From: Turritopsis dohrnii
Taxonomy: Eukaryota; Cnidaria; Hydrozoa; Anthoathecata; Oceaniidae
DNA: 64,000 nucleotides
NCBI GenBank assembly: GCA_027922465.2
Contig: BQMF02000096.1
Coordinates: 620,001-684,000, forward strand
Direction of reading: 5' to 3'
The notes under the pieces are model-generated. The model ran no database searches. It was not told the DNA's origin and saw nothing but the letters and a program-made list of their open reading frames with translations. The position numbers were made by a program, and so were the translations under genes. Of the stretch, positions 45,239 to 58,266 are shown in pieces. Every line of letters starts with the position of its first letter. Position 1 is the stretch's first letter.

Positions 45239-47492
45239 CTAGCCGCCAAGGCGGCGTCGCTCGCCCCCTATGTCCACCTGCTCTGTATCACTGTATCAAT
45301 AAATGTCAAATTTCCTTATAAACGGCTCGTACAACTTGTATTCAACCAGAAGCAGATTCAAAGTCACAACCTCTGGTAAAACCAATCTTTTATCAGTGTG
45401 ACAATACACTTAAAACGTAGAGAGAGAAAACTTCAACTTTTTATTAGCTTTTGTCTTAAAAAAGTTACGAGCTCTAACATGGGTGCTATCAAACGTAAGG
45501 GGGAAATGGTTTCTCTTCTTAAAAAGATCACACGGGAGGAGAGAAAAAAAGGCACGTGCTAAATGAATAAAGTGAATAAAAAAAACGTTCTATCTGAAGC
45601 GCATAACAATTAAAAAAAGAAATTAAATTATTAAAAGAAAAGCAAAAAAATATTTTGTTTCATGATACTCTTTTTTTATCTATCGGTGTTTAAACATTTT
45701 GATTGCTCGAAAAAAAGTTCACCCGTCTCAGACAGTCAGGCAAGCTTTAGGATACACTGGCAAACCGCACATGCTGCCACGTTCTGCCACTGCTGCTTTT
45801 TGTCCAAAATGTTTAATCAGTTAGTTTCTTTGTATTTAGTTGATATATTGTTTTCAAAGCCAAGTCAACATGGAATATAAAACTAACAATAATAATAAAA
45901 ACAAAACGTTATTCCTATTAGTTCATCAGCCAAAAAAAGTCACGTTCGATTGGGGTTGCAATGTAATTGCTTTGAACTCACGTCGCACACAAAAAAAGAA
46001 ATAATTTCGCTCACAACTCAATCTACCATTTTGCGTGACTTACAAACAAACAAACAAACAAACAAACAAACAGACCGACAGAGAATTGGCTATTAATATA
46101 TAGACTAGCCGCCAAGGCGACGTCGCTCGCCGCCCATGTCCACCTGCTCTGTATCACTGTATCAATAAACGTCAAATTTCCTTATAAACGGCTCGTACAA
46201 CTTGTGTTCAACCAGAAGCAGATTCGAAGTCACAACCTCTGGTAAAACCAATCTTTTATCAGTGTGACAATACACTCAAAACGTAGAGAGAGAAAACTTC
46301 AACTTTTTATTAGCTTTTGTTTTAAAAAAGTTACGCGCTCTAACATGGGTGCTATCAAACGTAAAGGGGAAATGGTTTCTCTTCTTAAAAAGATCACACG
46401 GGAGGAGAGAAAAAAAGGCACGTGCTAAATGACTAAAGTGAATAAAAAAAACGTTCGATCTGAAGCCCATAACAATTAAAGAAAGAAATTAAATTATTAA
46501 AAGAAAAGCAAAAAAATATTTTGTTTCATGATACTCTTTTTTTACCTATCGGTTTTTAAACATTTTGATTGCTCGAAAAAAAAGTTTACCCGCCTCAGAC
46601 AGTCAGGCAAGGATACGTTAGGATACACTGGCAAACATGCTGCCACGTTCTGCCACTGCTGCTTTTTATCCAAACTGTTTAATCAGTTAGTTTCTTTGTA
46701 TTTAGTTGATGTATTGTTTTCAAACCCAACGTACTCAACGTAGTCCTTGGAATATAAAACTGACAATAATAATAAAAACAAAACGTTATTCCTATTAGTT
46801 CATCAGCCAAAAAAAGTCACGTTCGATTGGGGTTGCAATGTATTTGCTTCGAACTCACGTCGCACACAAAAAAAGAAATAATTTCGCTCACAACTCAATC
46901 TACCATTTTGTGTGACTTACAAACAAACAAGCAAACAAACAAACAGACAGAGAATTGGCTATTAATATATAGATAGCCGCCAAGGCGCCGTCGTTCGCCG
47001 CCCATGTCTATCTGCTCTGTATCACTGTATCAATAAACGTCAAATTTCCTTATAAACGGCTCATACAACTTGGAAAAGATTCGAAGTCACAACCTCTGGT
47101 GTGCAGTCAGTGTTACATCAGTGTTACATTAACTATTTTTCAGGTTTTTCATGATGTGTAACTTATTTATTTTTTAAAACCAATCGTTGATCAGTACAAC
47201 AATACACTCAAAACGTAGGAAGAAAAAACTTCAACTTTTTATTAGCTTTTGTTTTAAAAAAGTTACGCGCTCTAACATGGGTGCTATCAAACAGGTCGAA
47301 AATGGTTTCTCTTCTTAAAAAGTTCACACGGGAGGAGAGAAAAAAGGCACGTGCTAAATGAATAAACTGAATAAAAGAAAAGTTCGATTAGAAGCGCTTA
47401 ACAAATAAAAGAAATTGAATTATTAAAAGAAAAGCAAAAACATTTGACTTACAAACAAACAAACAGACCGTGAATCGGCTATTAATATATAG
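45239..47492 (-). repeat. Tandem array of three Helitron-like units
   Basis: Units 45239-46104, 46105-46972 and 46973-47492 run head to tail on the minus strand with the same TCTATATATTAATAGCC start and hairpin-CTAG end as at 12.4 and 35 kb. They contain the ctgctctgtatcactgtatc middle and a segment near ttacgcgctctaacatgggt shared with the 11.4-13.5 kb units. They lack protein-coding capacity. Confidence 0.7.
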
Positions 47493-47959
47493 ATATAAAT
47501 GTACACAGTGATGATGTCTCTTTTGATAAGAAAAGAAGATTTGAAATATTCTGAGAAGTCTGCTAAACGATTGAATGTGTTCGCGGAACCCCCAACAGAT
47601 GTCAATTTCTCTAAATCAGTTTATAGTGACAAGCTTTAAATTTTGTCTGAGAAAGTGAAGACAGACCCTAGTAATGAGCTAATTGTTGTAACCAAAGTAA
47701 ATTCATTTTTCAGTGGTAATAGATTTTCTTTCTGAAGGAAATGTAACCCGTTTGTTTCACTCACGGTGTCGGCTTTGTTGCCGTCTTTCAATCATGTCGT
47801 CGGCTTTGTCGCAATCTCTCATTCACGTCGTCTTCTTAATTTCATTAATAAAAACAAATCGTTAAACAGAAAACAAACAAGCAACTGACAAAGAAAACAA
47901 ACATTGTAAATAATGATCAGAATGAAACGTTGTAAGAACAATAAAATTCTAAGAAAAAA

Positions 47960-48826
47960 ATACAACTGTGATTTTTTTATTGAACGCATATAATTTCAGA
48001 ACAGAGTTTAAACGTCGAAATGTTACCGTACTATTCCATTTTGTGTCGTTTGTTGTGATAATATGTAGCAAGTTAACACAAATTTTTCCACAGCTACTTG
48101 GATTTAAGTAAAGCTTATAATCGAGTTATTAACGTGTAACAATTCAACGCTTAAAAATCAGGCGAGGTTCGATTGTTTGACAATATATCGGCGTTTAAAC
48201 TTAGATTCGGGAAAGTTGTGTGTGTGTATATTCAACTGAACAAAAAAAACCTCAACAAAATATAGTCACAATCAAGTCAGAGAAGTTTAAAGTAGGTAGA
48301 TTTTTAATTAAATTTTTCTTATCATAGTTTTGTATTTTGAAGGCTGGAATGATGAGAGCATAAGGATTGAATGTTTAAAGTCTTTATAAAAGTTGAGTAT
48401 CAAGTTTTTGCCATTCACCCGGTTTTTACAAATAAATCTATCCAGGACTCTGTTCATCTAACAATTTGAAAGCATCAAACGGTAAAAACTTTTGAAAAAA
48501 CGAGGCATAGCCTGAACGCAATTCTCACTATCCCAAACAAATTTTACAACGTTTACATCATGAAGTTTTGATGCTAACAATTCGTTAGATGAACTGTATG
48601 CCAGAAAGAAATATCTTTTATACTGCGCTCTGGTCTGTGCTTTAGCGTGTGTACAATTTCCGTTGGGTGTGATTTCTTCTGGGCTGGTTTTGTTTTTGTA
48701 GGAGCTTGTAGTTATCAAACATGTCCCTGATCGAAATAAAGCTGTTATCGTTCTGTATTCATGGGATATATAAAGAGAAGGACTTACAACTAACTTCCAA
48801 AGCTCTTGTTATTAAATTCGTTTATA
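47960..48826. repeat. Diverged segmental repeat, copy 2
   Basis: Counterpart of 14306-14985, but with about 160 extra bases near 48443-48600. The insert starts CTCTGTTCATCTAACAATTT, a phrase also found at about 51508. An 86-codon minus-strand ORF (48458-48718) spans the insert and is not conserved in copy 1, so it is not called a gene. Confidence 0.55.
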
Positions 48827-48849
48827 TTGGTATTTGTTTTATATAGTTC

Positions 48850-49121
48850 TCGCCTCTCATTTCACTCGATATTGGTTGACATGGGCGGGTTTATACGAGT
48901 TTTTAGGTCCCCTCTGTGGAATATCAGGAAAACGATTAAAAATGTACATGAAAAAAAAAATCTTGTCATTCAATTGTGACAGTTTCTTATCTGAATGCGT
49001 GAGAGTCATGAAGGAAACCAAAATTATAATTGACAACAAAATAACCCTTAAATTTTTTTGTTCATTGCTGGTTGATTACTGTATAACCGGGTGTTTGGAA
49101 GCAAAATTGGGAACGAGGTAA
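48850..49121 (+). CDS. Possible terminal exon, unidentified
   Basis: A plus-strand open stretch after a tatatag acceptor encodes about 90 residues with several cysteines (CDSFLSECVRVMKE, VDYCITGCLEAKLG) and then a stop at 49121. I do not recognise it. It may simply be a chance ORF. Confidence 0.2.
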
Positions 49122-49312
49122 CACATAAAATGGTAGCTAGGAGCTCCATATGCCTGTTGAAACTGACAGAACATTGTCCTCACTGACCCAAAAAAATTTA
49201 ACAAGGTTTACAAGGTTAGTTGTATAGAAGGGGAGGTTTTCAAAATGACCATTATAGATACGGTCCAGGAAGCTGTATATCAGAAGTATTGTGTTTCGAA
49301 TTTAGATTGACC

Positions 49313-49612
49313 ATGGCTTTAGTGCCGTACGCAGCCAATAATCTCGTGGAATTGTTAAAAGCAATATTGAATGCCATACCTATAGCTGAGAAAATTTTTA
49401 ATAAGATTTATACGTACTTCTGTGGAGATGATCGACTAGAGAAGTCGTATAAAATCCTTGGCCTACCAAAGACAGCATCGCGACAACAAATAAGACAGGC
49501 GTTTCAAGAGCTGGCACTGTTATATCATCCCGACAAGCCAACTGGGGATCAAGAATTTTACGTCAAAATACGAACAGCTTACGAGATCATATGCGACGAG
49601 AAAGGATATTAA
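49313..49612 (+). CDS. Small J-domain (DnaJ/Hsp40-like) protein
   Basis: 99 codons starting MALVPYAANN in a strong ACCATGG context, 4 bases after a possible acceptor (gaatttag). Residues 1-38 contain an amphipathic or hydrophobic segment (LVELLKAILNAIPIAEKIFNKIY). A J domain follows from about residue 45: SYKILGLPKTASRQQIRQAF, ALLYHPDKP and the closing helix FYVKIRTAYEII. The HPD tripeptide that stimulates Hsp70 ATPase is present. The protein stops right after the domain, with no G/F or zinc region. An upstream in-frame ATG at 49220 exists but is less likely. Confidence 0.75.
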   Translation: MALVPYAANNLVELLKAILNAIPIAEKIFNKIYTYFCGDDRLEKSYKILGLPKTASRQQIRQAFQELALLYHPDKPTGDQEFYVKIRTAYEIICDEKGY

Positions 49613-50490
49613 ATCGAATGGTTCTGTAAACTTTATGTTCGACATCATTTAGTGTTTAACTATTTTCGCAATAAGAGCGTAAGCGTCGATTTAGCAATAA
49701 AACTTGGGAAAATACTTCTTATGACTTAGCTTAACCCTTCTCACGAACAAAACAGTGGAACAAATCCTACAATACAAACTTACTTAACTGGTTTTTCTCC
49801 ACTGTGTGATGAAAGCTCGTTCCATTCCTTATTGACCACAATTAAGAAAAGTCATCGAATAAATCACCCTAAGTCCATCGCCTGACAAACTATATTCGTG
49901 TCATGAGGTTCGGTTTAAACACCGTGTTAGGACCTCGCCAACAAGTATGGCCTTACCGTTAAATTTTCATTATCTATCCTACTGCAGATTAGTAGATAAA
50001 TATTGGTAAATAATACAAGTGACAGTCGTTTACATACAAGCGAGGAAAGATAACTAGGTATTAACAGTGGTTAAGCAGAAAATTTGGGACAGGTCTTTCC
50101 TCTTTTTCCCTTTTTTTACCAGAGACTGTGAGCTTTAGTATTTTTCCTCCTCTCACTCACTCACATTTCTCATCAAATACAAGAAATAAAAACTTTAAGT
50201 TAATCGAGATTAATTCTAATCATCCGTACATTACGTTATCCATTGCCCAGTGGGCAAAATTGTCAAAATTCACTGCGACGAAGAGCATTTCTATTAAAAT
50301 TGTGTGTATATTACTATGCACTTCTTCGCGGAAATCTTTTTACAAATGTGCCGGCTGGGTGATCAGTGCACAACCATAAAAATGGGGATGTTTCAATAAC
50401 AAACTGACGATCCGTGTGAGCAATTAATTCATGATTTACTTTAGATGATTGGATGGCCAGGTTTCCATTTCCACCTGACATCTTTTTAAT
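49613..50490. other. Spacer
   Basis: No supported gene. The stretch 50262-50345 faintly resembles 2560-2640 (words such as ctgcgacgaagagcatttc against acgacgaaaaccattttc), suggesting an old shared repeat. Confidence 0.3.
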
Positions 50491-50491
50491 T

Positions 50492-50956
50492 AGGTCCTAG
50501 TGATCACGTGACGTGACGTCATAGTTTTGAGCAGGTCAAAAATGAAAAAGGTCAAATTACAAAACGTTTTGTACCAAATCAATGTTTGACCACTTTTTAT
50601 TTTCGGATAACGTCATCATCCATGACGTAATTTTTAGTCAATTTTTTGCCTCATATCTGATGAACTAGATATCTTTAAATGTCGGTTCTTACATCCTCCT
50701 TCTTGTGTTTTCAATGCTTTTCCGAATGACTTAAAACATTTTGAGGAAAAAAAACTTTTTTTTTGCTTTGGTGATGGGCTTGGGTGTCCTGAAATAGAAT
50801 CTTTGGTACTATTTCTTAAATTTAGAGCTTTTTGTCATTTGATTAATTTTCCCCCGCGGAAAATTCTGTACCGGATACTTTGAAATTTCACCTGATTCAT
50901 TTTGGACCTGACCCAAAAACTATGACGTCATGGCACGTGACAACTAGGACCTAGTT
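50492..50956. mobile_element. MITE with CRE-containing inverted ends
   Basis: Left arm starting TAGGTCCTAGTGATCACGTG and right arm ending CACGTGACAACTAGGACCTA are inverted, about 47 bases long, and both include CACGTGA and GACGTCATAG. The length is about 465 bases with TTA/TAA-like flanks. It is non-coding and possibly Harbinger-derived. Confidence 0.75.
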
Positions 50957-51014
50957 AAAAAAGTATAGAAATTACCATCCAATAACAATCATAAAACAAG
51001 AAAAACTCACGTTT

Positions 51015-51245
51015 GGCCAAATCTGACAAAATGGTTTTCAAATTCAAAAACAATACCATTCAATTGTGCTTTTATGAAAATTGAAAAGTTTTCGAATTTT
51101 GGTCCCAATTTGGCCCTAATTGCCCAATGTTGGTCAAATCTGACAAAATGACTGTCAAATTCGAATTCAGCACCTTTTAATTGTGCTCTGTGCAAATTTT
51201 TGTGAAAATTGAAGAATTTTCGGAATTTGGTCCCAATTTGGCCGA
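51015..51245. repeat. Two-copy imperfect tandem repeat (~115 bp)
   Basis: Copies at about 51015-51120 and 51130-51245 share CAAATCTGACAAAATG, AATTGTGCT and GGTCCCAATTTGGCC. The minus-strand ORF 51007-51297 across both is therefore itself repetitive (VRFDQ/VRFGQ) and is not taken as a gene. Confidence 0.65.
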
Positions 51246-51614
51246 TACATGTCTTTATAATTTGGTTCTTTTTTAGCCTCTGCGAGAGAAAAGTCATGGA
51301 AAGAGGTAGATTGTAGGCGACTTTTAATCCGTAAAAAATGAATACATTTCAATACTCTACGGTCTTCAGGCCTCGAGTAATAATTGATCACACGGGTCGC
51401 CAGTTTGTTATTAAAATATCCCTGTCCAAAACAATTAAAACAGGAACAAACATACATCCATGGAGTTTCCTGATAATCTTGAAAGGAAATGCTCGGTTAG
51501 AGTGTGTTCATCTAACAATTTGAAAGCATATTGTCTGAGGCATTTTCCTGATAATTCATAATGGCTTCATCTACTTAACCTCCATATTGTTCAAATTTCA
51601 TCTTACTACGATTT

Positions 51615-51775
51615 ACTACAGTATAACTCATGCAATTCGAACTCCTATAATTCGAGTAATCATGTAAATCGAAAAACGTCTTCTGTCCCGTCCGAGTTTA
51701 CCCTTAATCCGAACTCATGTAATTTGAACAAATTTTGAATCCCCGTGGAGATTCAAATTACATGAGTTAAGCTTT
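51615..51775. repeat. Pogo/Tigger-like MITE remnant
   Basis: Starts CAGTATAACTCATGCAATTC and ends with ATTACATGAGTTAAGCTTTA, an imperfect inverse. Repeated TTCGAACTC/AATCCGAACTC words resemble the ends of pogo-type elements. There is no ORF. Confidence 0.5.
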
Positions 51776-52670
51776 AATAGAATTACATGCTTTTGTTTTT
51801 ATAAGCATAACGTTTATAAGCATGAAGGGGAAGGGGCAACGCAAAGTTGACACAGATTGACAGAGGGGGAAGGAGGGAGGGGTCAAAAATCTTGAAAAAA
51901 TGGTTGACGTCATTTGTGAACAATCCCTTGTGAAAACAAAAACATGTTTGACGAAAGGGTTAATGAGCAAATATGGCCAAACTTTTGGAGTATGTGATCT
52001 GCGGCATTAAAATCTTTTGAGAATTCTGAGCTTGGAAATACCTCTCGTTACTAATTCGTTGATTTTATTTTTCGTGGCTCAGAAGTGTATTTTTCCTGGA
52101 ACACTGTGTGTACTAACATTTTAGTTATTTCTATACAGTTTTTCTAACGTTCACATTGAAAAATTTGTCTATGCAGGCTTTAAAGTCTGGTAATTACTAT
52201 CCTCAAAAATAGCACAATCCGAAATGGAGCATTGGCATGGTAAAGTAGTTAATTCTGAAGTAGTGTATTGCGTGTCAGGATTCATTGGTTAGCGAAATTT
52301 TGCAAGTATACTTTTCAGGAATGAAAAGGACGAGAAATGCAAAACATTGTTGAAGTACTTATTGGTCAGCGCGGAAAGCAGCTGATCTTTCATTAGTGTG
52401 TGTCCGTACTTCCGTCCCAGAGTTTTGTCCACAGTTCTAGCCTGGATTCCTCATAGAAAGCTGATACCACTTAAAAATAAGGGTGGAATAGAGACTACTA
52501 GTAACCCGTGTAAAAATTTTTTACAGGTTTTAATCGATGTGAGCTGAACAGAGAGAAAGGCTTAGTATAATGAATTTTAGTATGATAAAGTTCCTCAATT
52601 GTTTGGAATGTAGAATGTTTAGAATGTAGTATCTCGTTTTGAACAGCGTGTAGAACACAGGTTTTAATTC
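51776..52670. other. Spacer
   Basis: No gene or repeat boundary is supported. Confidence 0.35.
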
Positions 52671-52675
52671 ATCAT

Positions 52676-52676
<1 letters not shown>

Positions 52677-52712
<36 letters not shown>

Positions 52713-53518
52713 GCGCTGTGCGTCCACTTTTTTAACTTTTTACATAAATTGTATAAATTGAAAATGCAATGCAATGGTTCCCCATGATTAAAAATATCTA
52801 ACGTCAATACAGAAAAAAAACACTCCTCACTCTTTTAATTAAAAATCTCTAGGTATTCCGGCTAAAGCATATTAGTTCAACACTGGAGTTATGAACAGAA
52901 AAACTTTTTAATCAGAAGATCTGAAACACATCAAAATATTCGTAATAAATCTTTCACGATACGATGTATGCAGTAGTAAAAATAAGTTGTGCGTACAGGT
53001 AAACAACAAAAAGATTAAAATCGCTGTAACTGTTCATGGAATCCACACCCCAATGTAAATAAAAGCCAAACGCGAAAGTCGTAAAAGTGTCGAAATGTGA
53101 ATTAAAAACAATTGCGATTTTCTTTACGAACCCAGACCGTCGTGATTAAAAACCATGATATTCATTTCTTCAATCCCGTATTATTTGAAAAGCAAAGACG
53201 CAGAAACCCTATTATTACTATGAGAAAAAATAAAACAAACAAACAAAAAAGTTCTAAAGCGTACTTACCCTAAAAACATTAATAAATCTTCGCGCAATAC
53301 TTTCGTTGTTGTCTATTGTTTGATCTCACGAATAATCAAAACATTTGAAACGATTAAATGCAATGCAATGTTTTCCCCTATACTAATCGTAGAAAAATAT
53401 TGACCGCCGTGGTCTGACACTCCATTATGAACAACTGACCGCAAAAACGACCCGAAATTTTAGAGAGTGAAAGCGTGAAAAAAGCGGATGCACAGCGCGT
53501 ATTAGAATATAGATAGTA
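52677..53518. repeat. Poly-A tract and inverted end copy of Helitron-like family 2
   Basis: About 30 adenines (52677-52709) are followed by TACGCGCTGTGCGTCCACTT, which recurs inverted at 53478-53503. The two form a roughly 800-base unit with inverted ends. The right end abuts the next array unit. The long poly-A could reflect an RNA-derived insertion or simple slippage. Confidence 0.45.
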
Positions 53519-56500
53519 TCTCGCGTAAAAGTTTTTTACGACTTTAATTTCGAAAAGAATCTGCAGAAATACGACGCGTTCTCGTGTGTGTACCCCGTGA
53601 CGAAAGTTTTAATTACGGAATTGAAAATGGAAAGTGTAACCATGCTGTAGAGCTTGAAAAACTGAGCAAAAAAATGTATGGGATTGTTTCGCTACGACCA
53701 ACCGTTGCAGAGATATCAGTGATCATAGATTTTGATGACGTCATAGCCGCAGTACCAAATAAAATTTAGGCCCAAATGTTGCGTCACCCCATCACCCGTA
53801 TTGCAGACCCTAAAAAACGTCAGTTATCCCTATTGGTTCTCGAGATATTTCCCCAAAAACGTCGCGTTCGATTGGGGAGGCAATGCAATGATTCCCCCGT
53901 GATAAGATAAAAATAACTGACGTCACGCCGCGTGCTATTATACTAATCGTCAATTATCAATGGTCTAACGAAAAAATGACCACGATTAAGAAGATTTTGA
54001 CCGTAGATCTTAAAAAAACACAACACTCTCTAAAATAAAAGTGGTATGCACACACGCGGATTAGTATAAGTAGACTAGTATCCCGGGTAAAAACTTTTTA
54101 CCGAACATAACTTTGAAAACATTAGGTCAAATCCACCATTCCCGTGTACGTACCCCGTGACGAAAAAATAAATCATAGAATCGCAACTCAAAAACATCCC
54201 AGGCGGCGTCGCTCGCCACCCATGTTCAGTATGCGTTGTGTTGCAAAATTTAACTCGTGTAAAAGTTTCTACAGGCATTAATTTTTTAATTCATTTCTTA
54301 CATTCAGAAGATTAAAAACAGAAACAAATAGCAACATGGCTCAGAATAATATATTTATACGCAGAAGAGAAGTAACTTTAATGTAAAAAAATGGCAATAT
54401 ATAACACAGAACTGTTTACCCAGACATACGAAACCAAACATTACAAAATGTTAATTCAAAACAAATTGATACCTTCCAACTTTTTCTTTTGTTCCAAAGT
54501 TATTACTCGACTGCAACCATTAATGAATTTTTGAAATGATATGTAGTCTGTTCTTCCCAAAACCATCAACGTCATGATTAAAACCATGAGTTTCATTTCT
54601 TTATGCTTTTCTTATTATTACCTAAAAAATTAATACTTGAATTGTAATACCGAAAACCTAATCATGCTATAACAATATTGAAATAAAAAATAAAACAAAA
54701 AGAAAGAAAAAACAAAAAGAAAATTCAAGTACGCATTTATCCTAAAGATAACAATTAAAAACAAAATTTGGTCTATAAAGTCAACCGATACTGTGAGTCA
54801 ATACGGGTTCACTCAACACTGGAGCTGAACAGAATAAAGACTTTTACCTGGCATACACAACCAAACATCAAATTAATAAAAATAATTGAAACAACAAAAT
54901 GCCCTACTTTGACCAAAACCATAATTGAATACCCAGAAGATATTAAAAGCAACAAATAAAAACATAATGCTAAACTTATATACCTAGCAAGTATGTATGT
55001 AGCAATTAAAATAACACAAAATAATGAATGCCGTAAACAAATATAAACTGAAGAAAAATATACCCCAGCAATGCTTTTTTTTTGTAGTACAATCGCAATG
55101 AAATACATAATCCATTCTTCTCTTAAATAACCTTCTCAACATACCATGTGTTTCATTTATACATTTATAAATTTCGTTTATAAATAGCTAGCTACACTTT
55201 TTCTTTTCTGACCTAAAAGAAAAAGATTTCAGTAAAGAACAGCTACAATACTTACTACTACTGCAAACCATATTTAAGCAAACCAAAACAAAAGGCATAA
55301 ATGGCTGGCAGAAAGGCATGCAGACAAAGCATCAAACATCGTCAAAAGATGCAATTTGAACGCGTTCTCTACTTCCACAGCCATGAGAAAGGAAAACAGT
55401 CATAGCTGTGGGACCATTTTTAATTGATCTGTAAATAAATAAATCAAATCAAATCTTCTTTGCTAACTATAAAAATAATAATAGCGCGCGTTACCAAAAC
55501 AAATTACTCTCGTCTTCGTTTTTCATCCAGTAGCATATAAACTAAACGAAAGAACTCATATAATAAGATATCTATTCAAAGCTATAGTATTTAATCTTTC
55601 AAAACTAAATTAGAACCATTCCTTACTGAGTAAATAAACATCATTTTGTTCTGCATTTCTTCACTACACTTTCTTCTGTATAGCGATATTTGATAACTAA
55701 AACGTAAACAAACATTTAAATACATTTAAATACAAATACATATACCTAACTTGTTCTTTTATTAATCAAAATAAAAGTTTTATAATAAAACCTTTTGTTC
55801 GTTCGATCTTTCTGCAGCTAATTTTTAAAAACTTCACTGCACTTCTTCTGTATATCTAAATATGATTTTTCATTGTAAACAAACAACGTGCTACCCGTGT
55901 TCTTTAGCAATAAACACGATAATAAAACGTTTTATAATAATAACAATACCTTCGTGCATACAAACCTGTGTTTCTTCTTCAGTTCTTTCGTCGATTTGCT
56001 GCCTAAAACAATCAAATTTAAATTAAAATATTCGTATACAAAAAGAAACACGTCTTCTTCGCGAAGTTTCTTGCTCACGAAATGATCGTTGACAAATTTC
56101 GAACGAAGAAGATTGCATTGCTCGCACTCCTACAAAGACGTTTTTCGGCTGATTTCCACTGCGCAAACCAAAAATAACAAAACGGAGGAGCATATACTAA
56201 TCGCGGAAAATGAAAAAAAACGCTCTCAGCTCTGCGTGGCTTTACGACGAAAAGGGAAAAAATAAGAAGGATTTGACCGTGAAAAAAACCCAAATATATC
56301 ACTGTCTAAAATAAAAGTGGTATGCCAGGGCGGCGTCGCTCGCCACCCATGTTCAGCTTGCGTTGTGTCGCAGAATTTAACTTGTGTAAAAGATTTTTTA
56401 ATTTTTTAATTCATTTCTAACATTCAGAAGAACTAAAACAGAAACAAACAGCAATACGTCTCAGAATATACATATACGCAGAAGAGAAGTAACTTTAATG

Positions 56501-58266
56501 TAAAAAATGGCAATATATAACACAGAACTGTTTACCCAGACATACAAAACCAAACATTGAATAACATTACAAAAATGTTAATTCAAAACAAATTGATACC
56601 TTCCAACTTTTGCTTTTGTTCCAAAGTTATTACTCGACTGCAACCATTAATGAATTTTTGAAATGATATATAGTCTGTTCTTCCCAAAACCATCAACATC
56701 ATGATTAAAACCATGAGTTTCATTTCTTTATGTTTTTTTATTATTGCCTAAAAGAATAATATTTCAATTGTAATACCGAAAATAAAAAAAAAGCAAAAAG
56801 AAACAAAAAACAAAAAGGAAATTCAAGTGCGCATTTATCCTAAAAACAATAACTAAAAACACAAATTTACCCAGAAGATAAAAAGTAACAAATAAAAACA
56901 TAATGCCAAACTTATATATACACCCTAACACAAAATAATGCATAAATTTGATAAAATGTAGACTGAAAAAAAATCCATCCAATAATCCTTCTTTTTTGTA
57001 GGACATAGTTCATAATTTAACCATGTGCTTCATTTCTTTAATGGTTATATACACTTTTTCTTTTCTGACCTAATAAAAAAAAGAAAATATTTCAGTTGAA
57101 GAACAGCTAAAATAATCACATTCATTGCAACCATATTGAAGCAAACAAAAACAAAAGACATAAAGTTGGCTGGAAGACAGGCAGATAGACAAAGTACCAA
57201 GCATCTTAAATTGTACAGGAAAATCTAATAAAAGGCAGACATGGTTGACGTTCCCCCCATTTCCACAGCCATGAGAACCATTTTTAATTGATTTGTAAAT
57301 AAATAAATTACAGCGCGCGTTACCAAAACAAATTTCGTTCGTTCCGCGTTCCTTTTCATCCAGCATCCAGTTTTCATCCAGCGAAGATACATACTAAATG
57401 ATAGAATTATTTTGACTCATATATCTTTTCAAAACTCAATTAATTAATCTTTCAAAACTAAATTAAAATGAAAACCATTCGTTACTGTGTAAAGGAACAT
57501 CATTTTTTTCTGGATTTCTTCACTGCACTTTCTTCTGTATAGCCATAACTAAAACGTAAACAAACATTTAAATACATACATAACTTACCTGTTCTTTTAT
57601 TAATCTAAAATAGAATAATAGCAGTAAAAGTTAAGCAATAAACGTTTTATAATAATACCTTCACCTACAGACCTGTTGTTCGTTCGTCAAACGATTAATG
57701 AAAATTGATTTTTTCTGCATTTCTTCACTGCACTTTCTTCTATATAGCCACATCTGATAACTAAAACAAAGTAAACGAAAACTCAAACAAAGTAAAACGT
57801 TGGAACATGTGCTGGATGTATACTCGTTATTTGTTGTTCGTTTTCCACATAAAAAACATTTCAGTATGATTTTATATAATACATACATAATAAACATAAT
57901 ACATTTACTTACGTTCTTTTATTAATCTAAAAAAGAAAAACAAGAAAAGCAAAAAATTAAGCAATAAACGTTTTATAATAATACCTTCGTACAGACCTGT
58001 TCGTTCGTCAAACGATTAATGAAAATGGATTTCTTATCAACGAACATTGTCGCTATGGTTTGTTCGATTTCGGCAACCAATGAAAACGGCGAAAAGACGA
58101 TCACGTGTCAAAACAAATGATCGTTGGATTGCAGTGGAAGAGTTTCTTCACTGGTCGGACTGCCGCTATATGACCACGATTATGAAGATTTTGACCATTA
58201 AAAAAACAAAAACAAAACACTGTCTAAAATAAAAGTGGTATGCACGATTGCGAATTAGTATAAGTA
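53519..58266 (-). repeat. Helitron-like family 2 array with duplicated internal segments
   Basis: Minus-strand starts TCTACTTATACTAAT(CC/TC)GC occur at about 54073 and 58264. A segment with GGCGGCGTCGCTCGCCACCC recurs at 54202 and 56330, and about 1.1 kb (54195-55440 and 56325-57305) is directly duplicated. Phrases such as ACGTTTTATAATAATA with ttcgttcgtcaaacgatt recur at 57645 and 57975. Overlapping ORFs are repetitive and not gene-like. Confidence 0.55.

Noticed and set aside
48458..48718. 86-codon minus-strand ORF
   Set aside because: Spans an insertion junction within a diverged repeat and is not open in the other copy.
51007..51297. ORF with repeated VRF(D/G)Q segments
   Set aside because: The protein repeat follows directly from a two-copy DNA tandem repeat; no start context or homology recognised.
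54809..57366. Several ~100-codon hydrophobic or cysteine-rich minus-strand ORFs
   Set aside because: They lie in duplicated Helitron-like sequence, differ between copies, and arise from A/T-rich runs.
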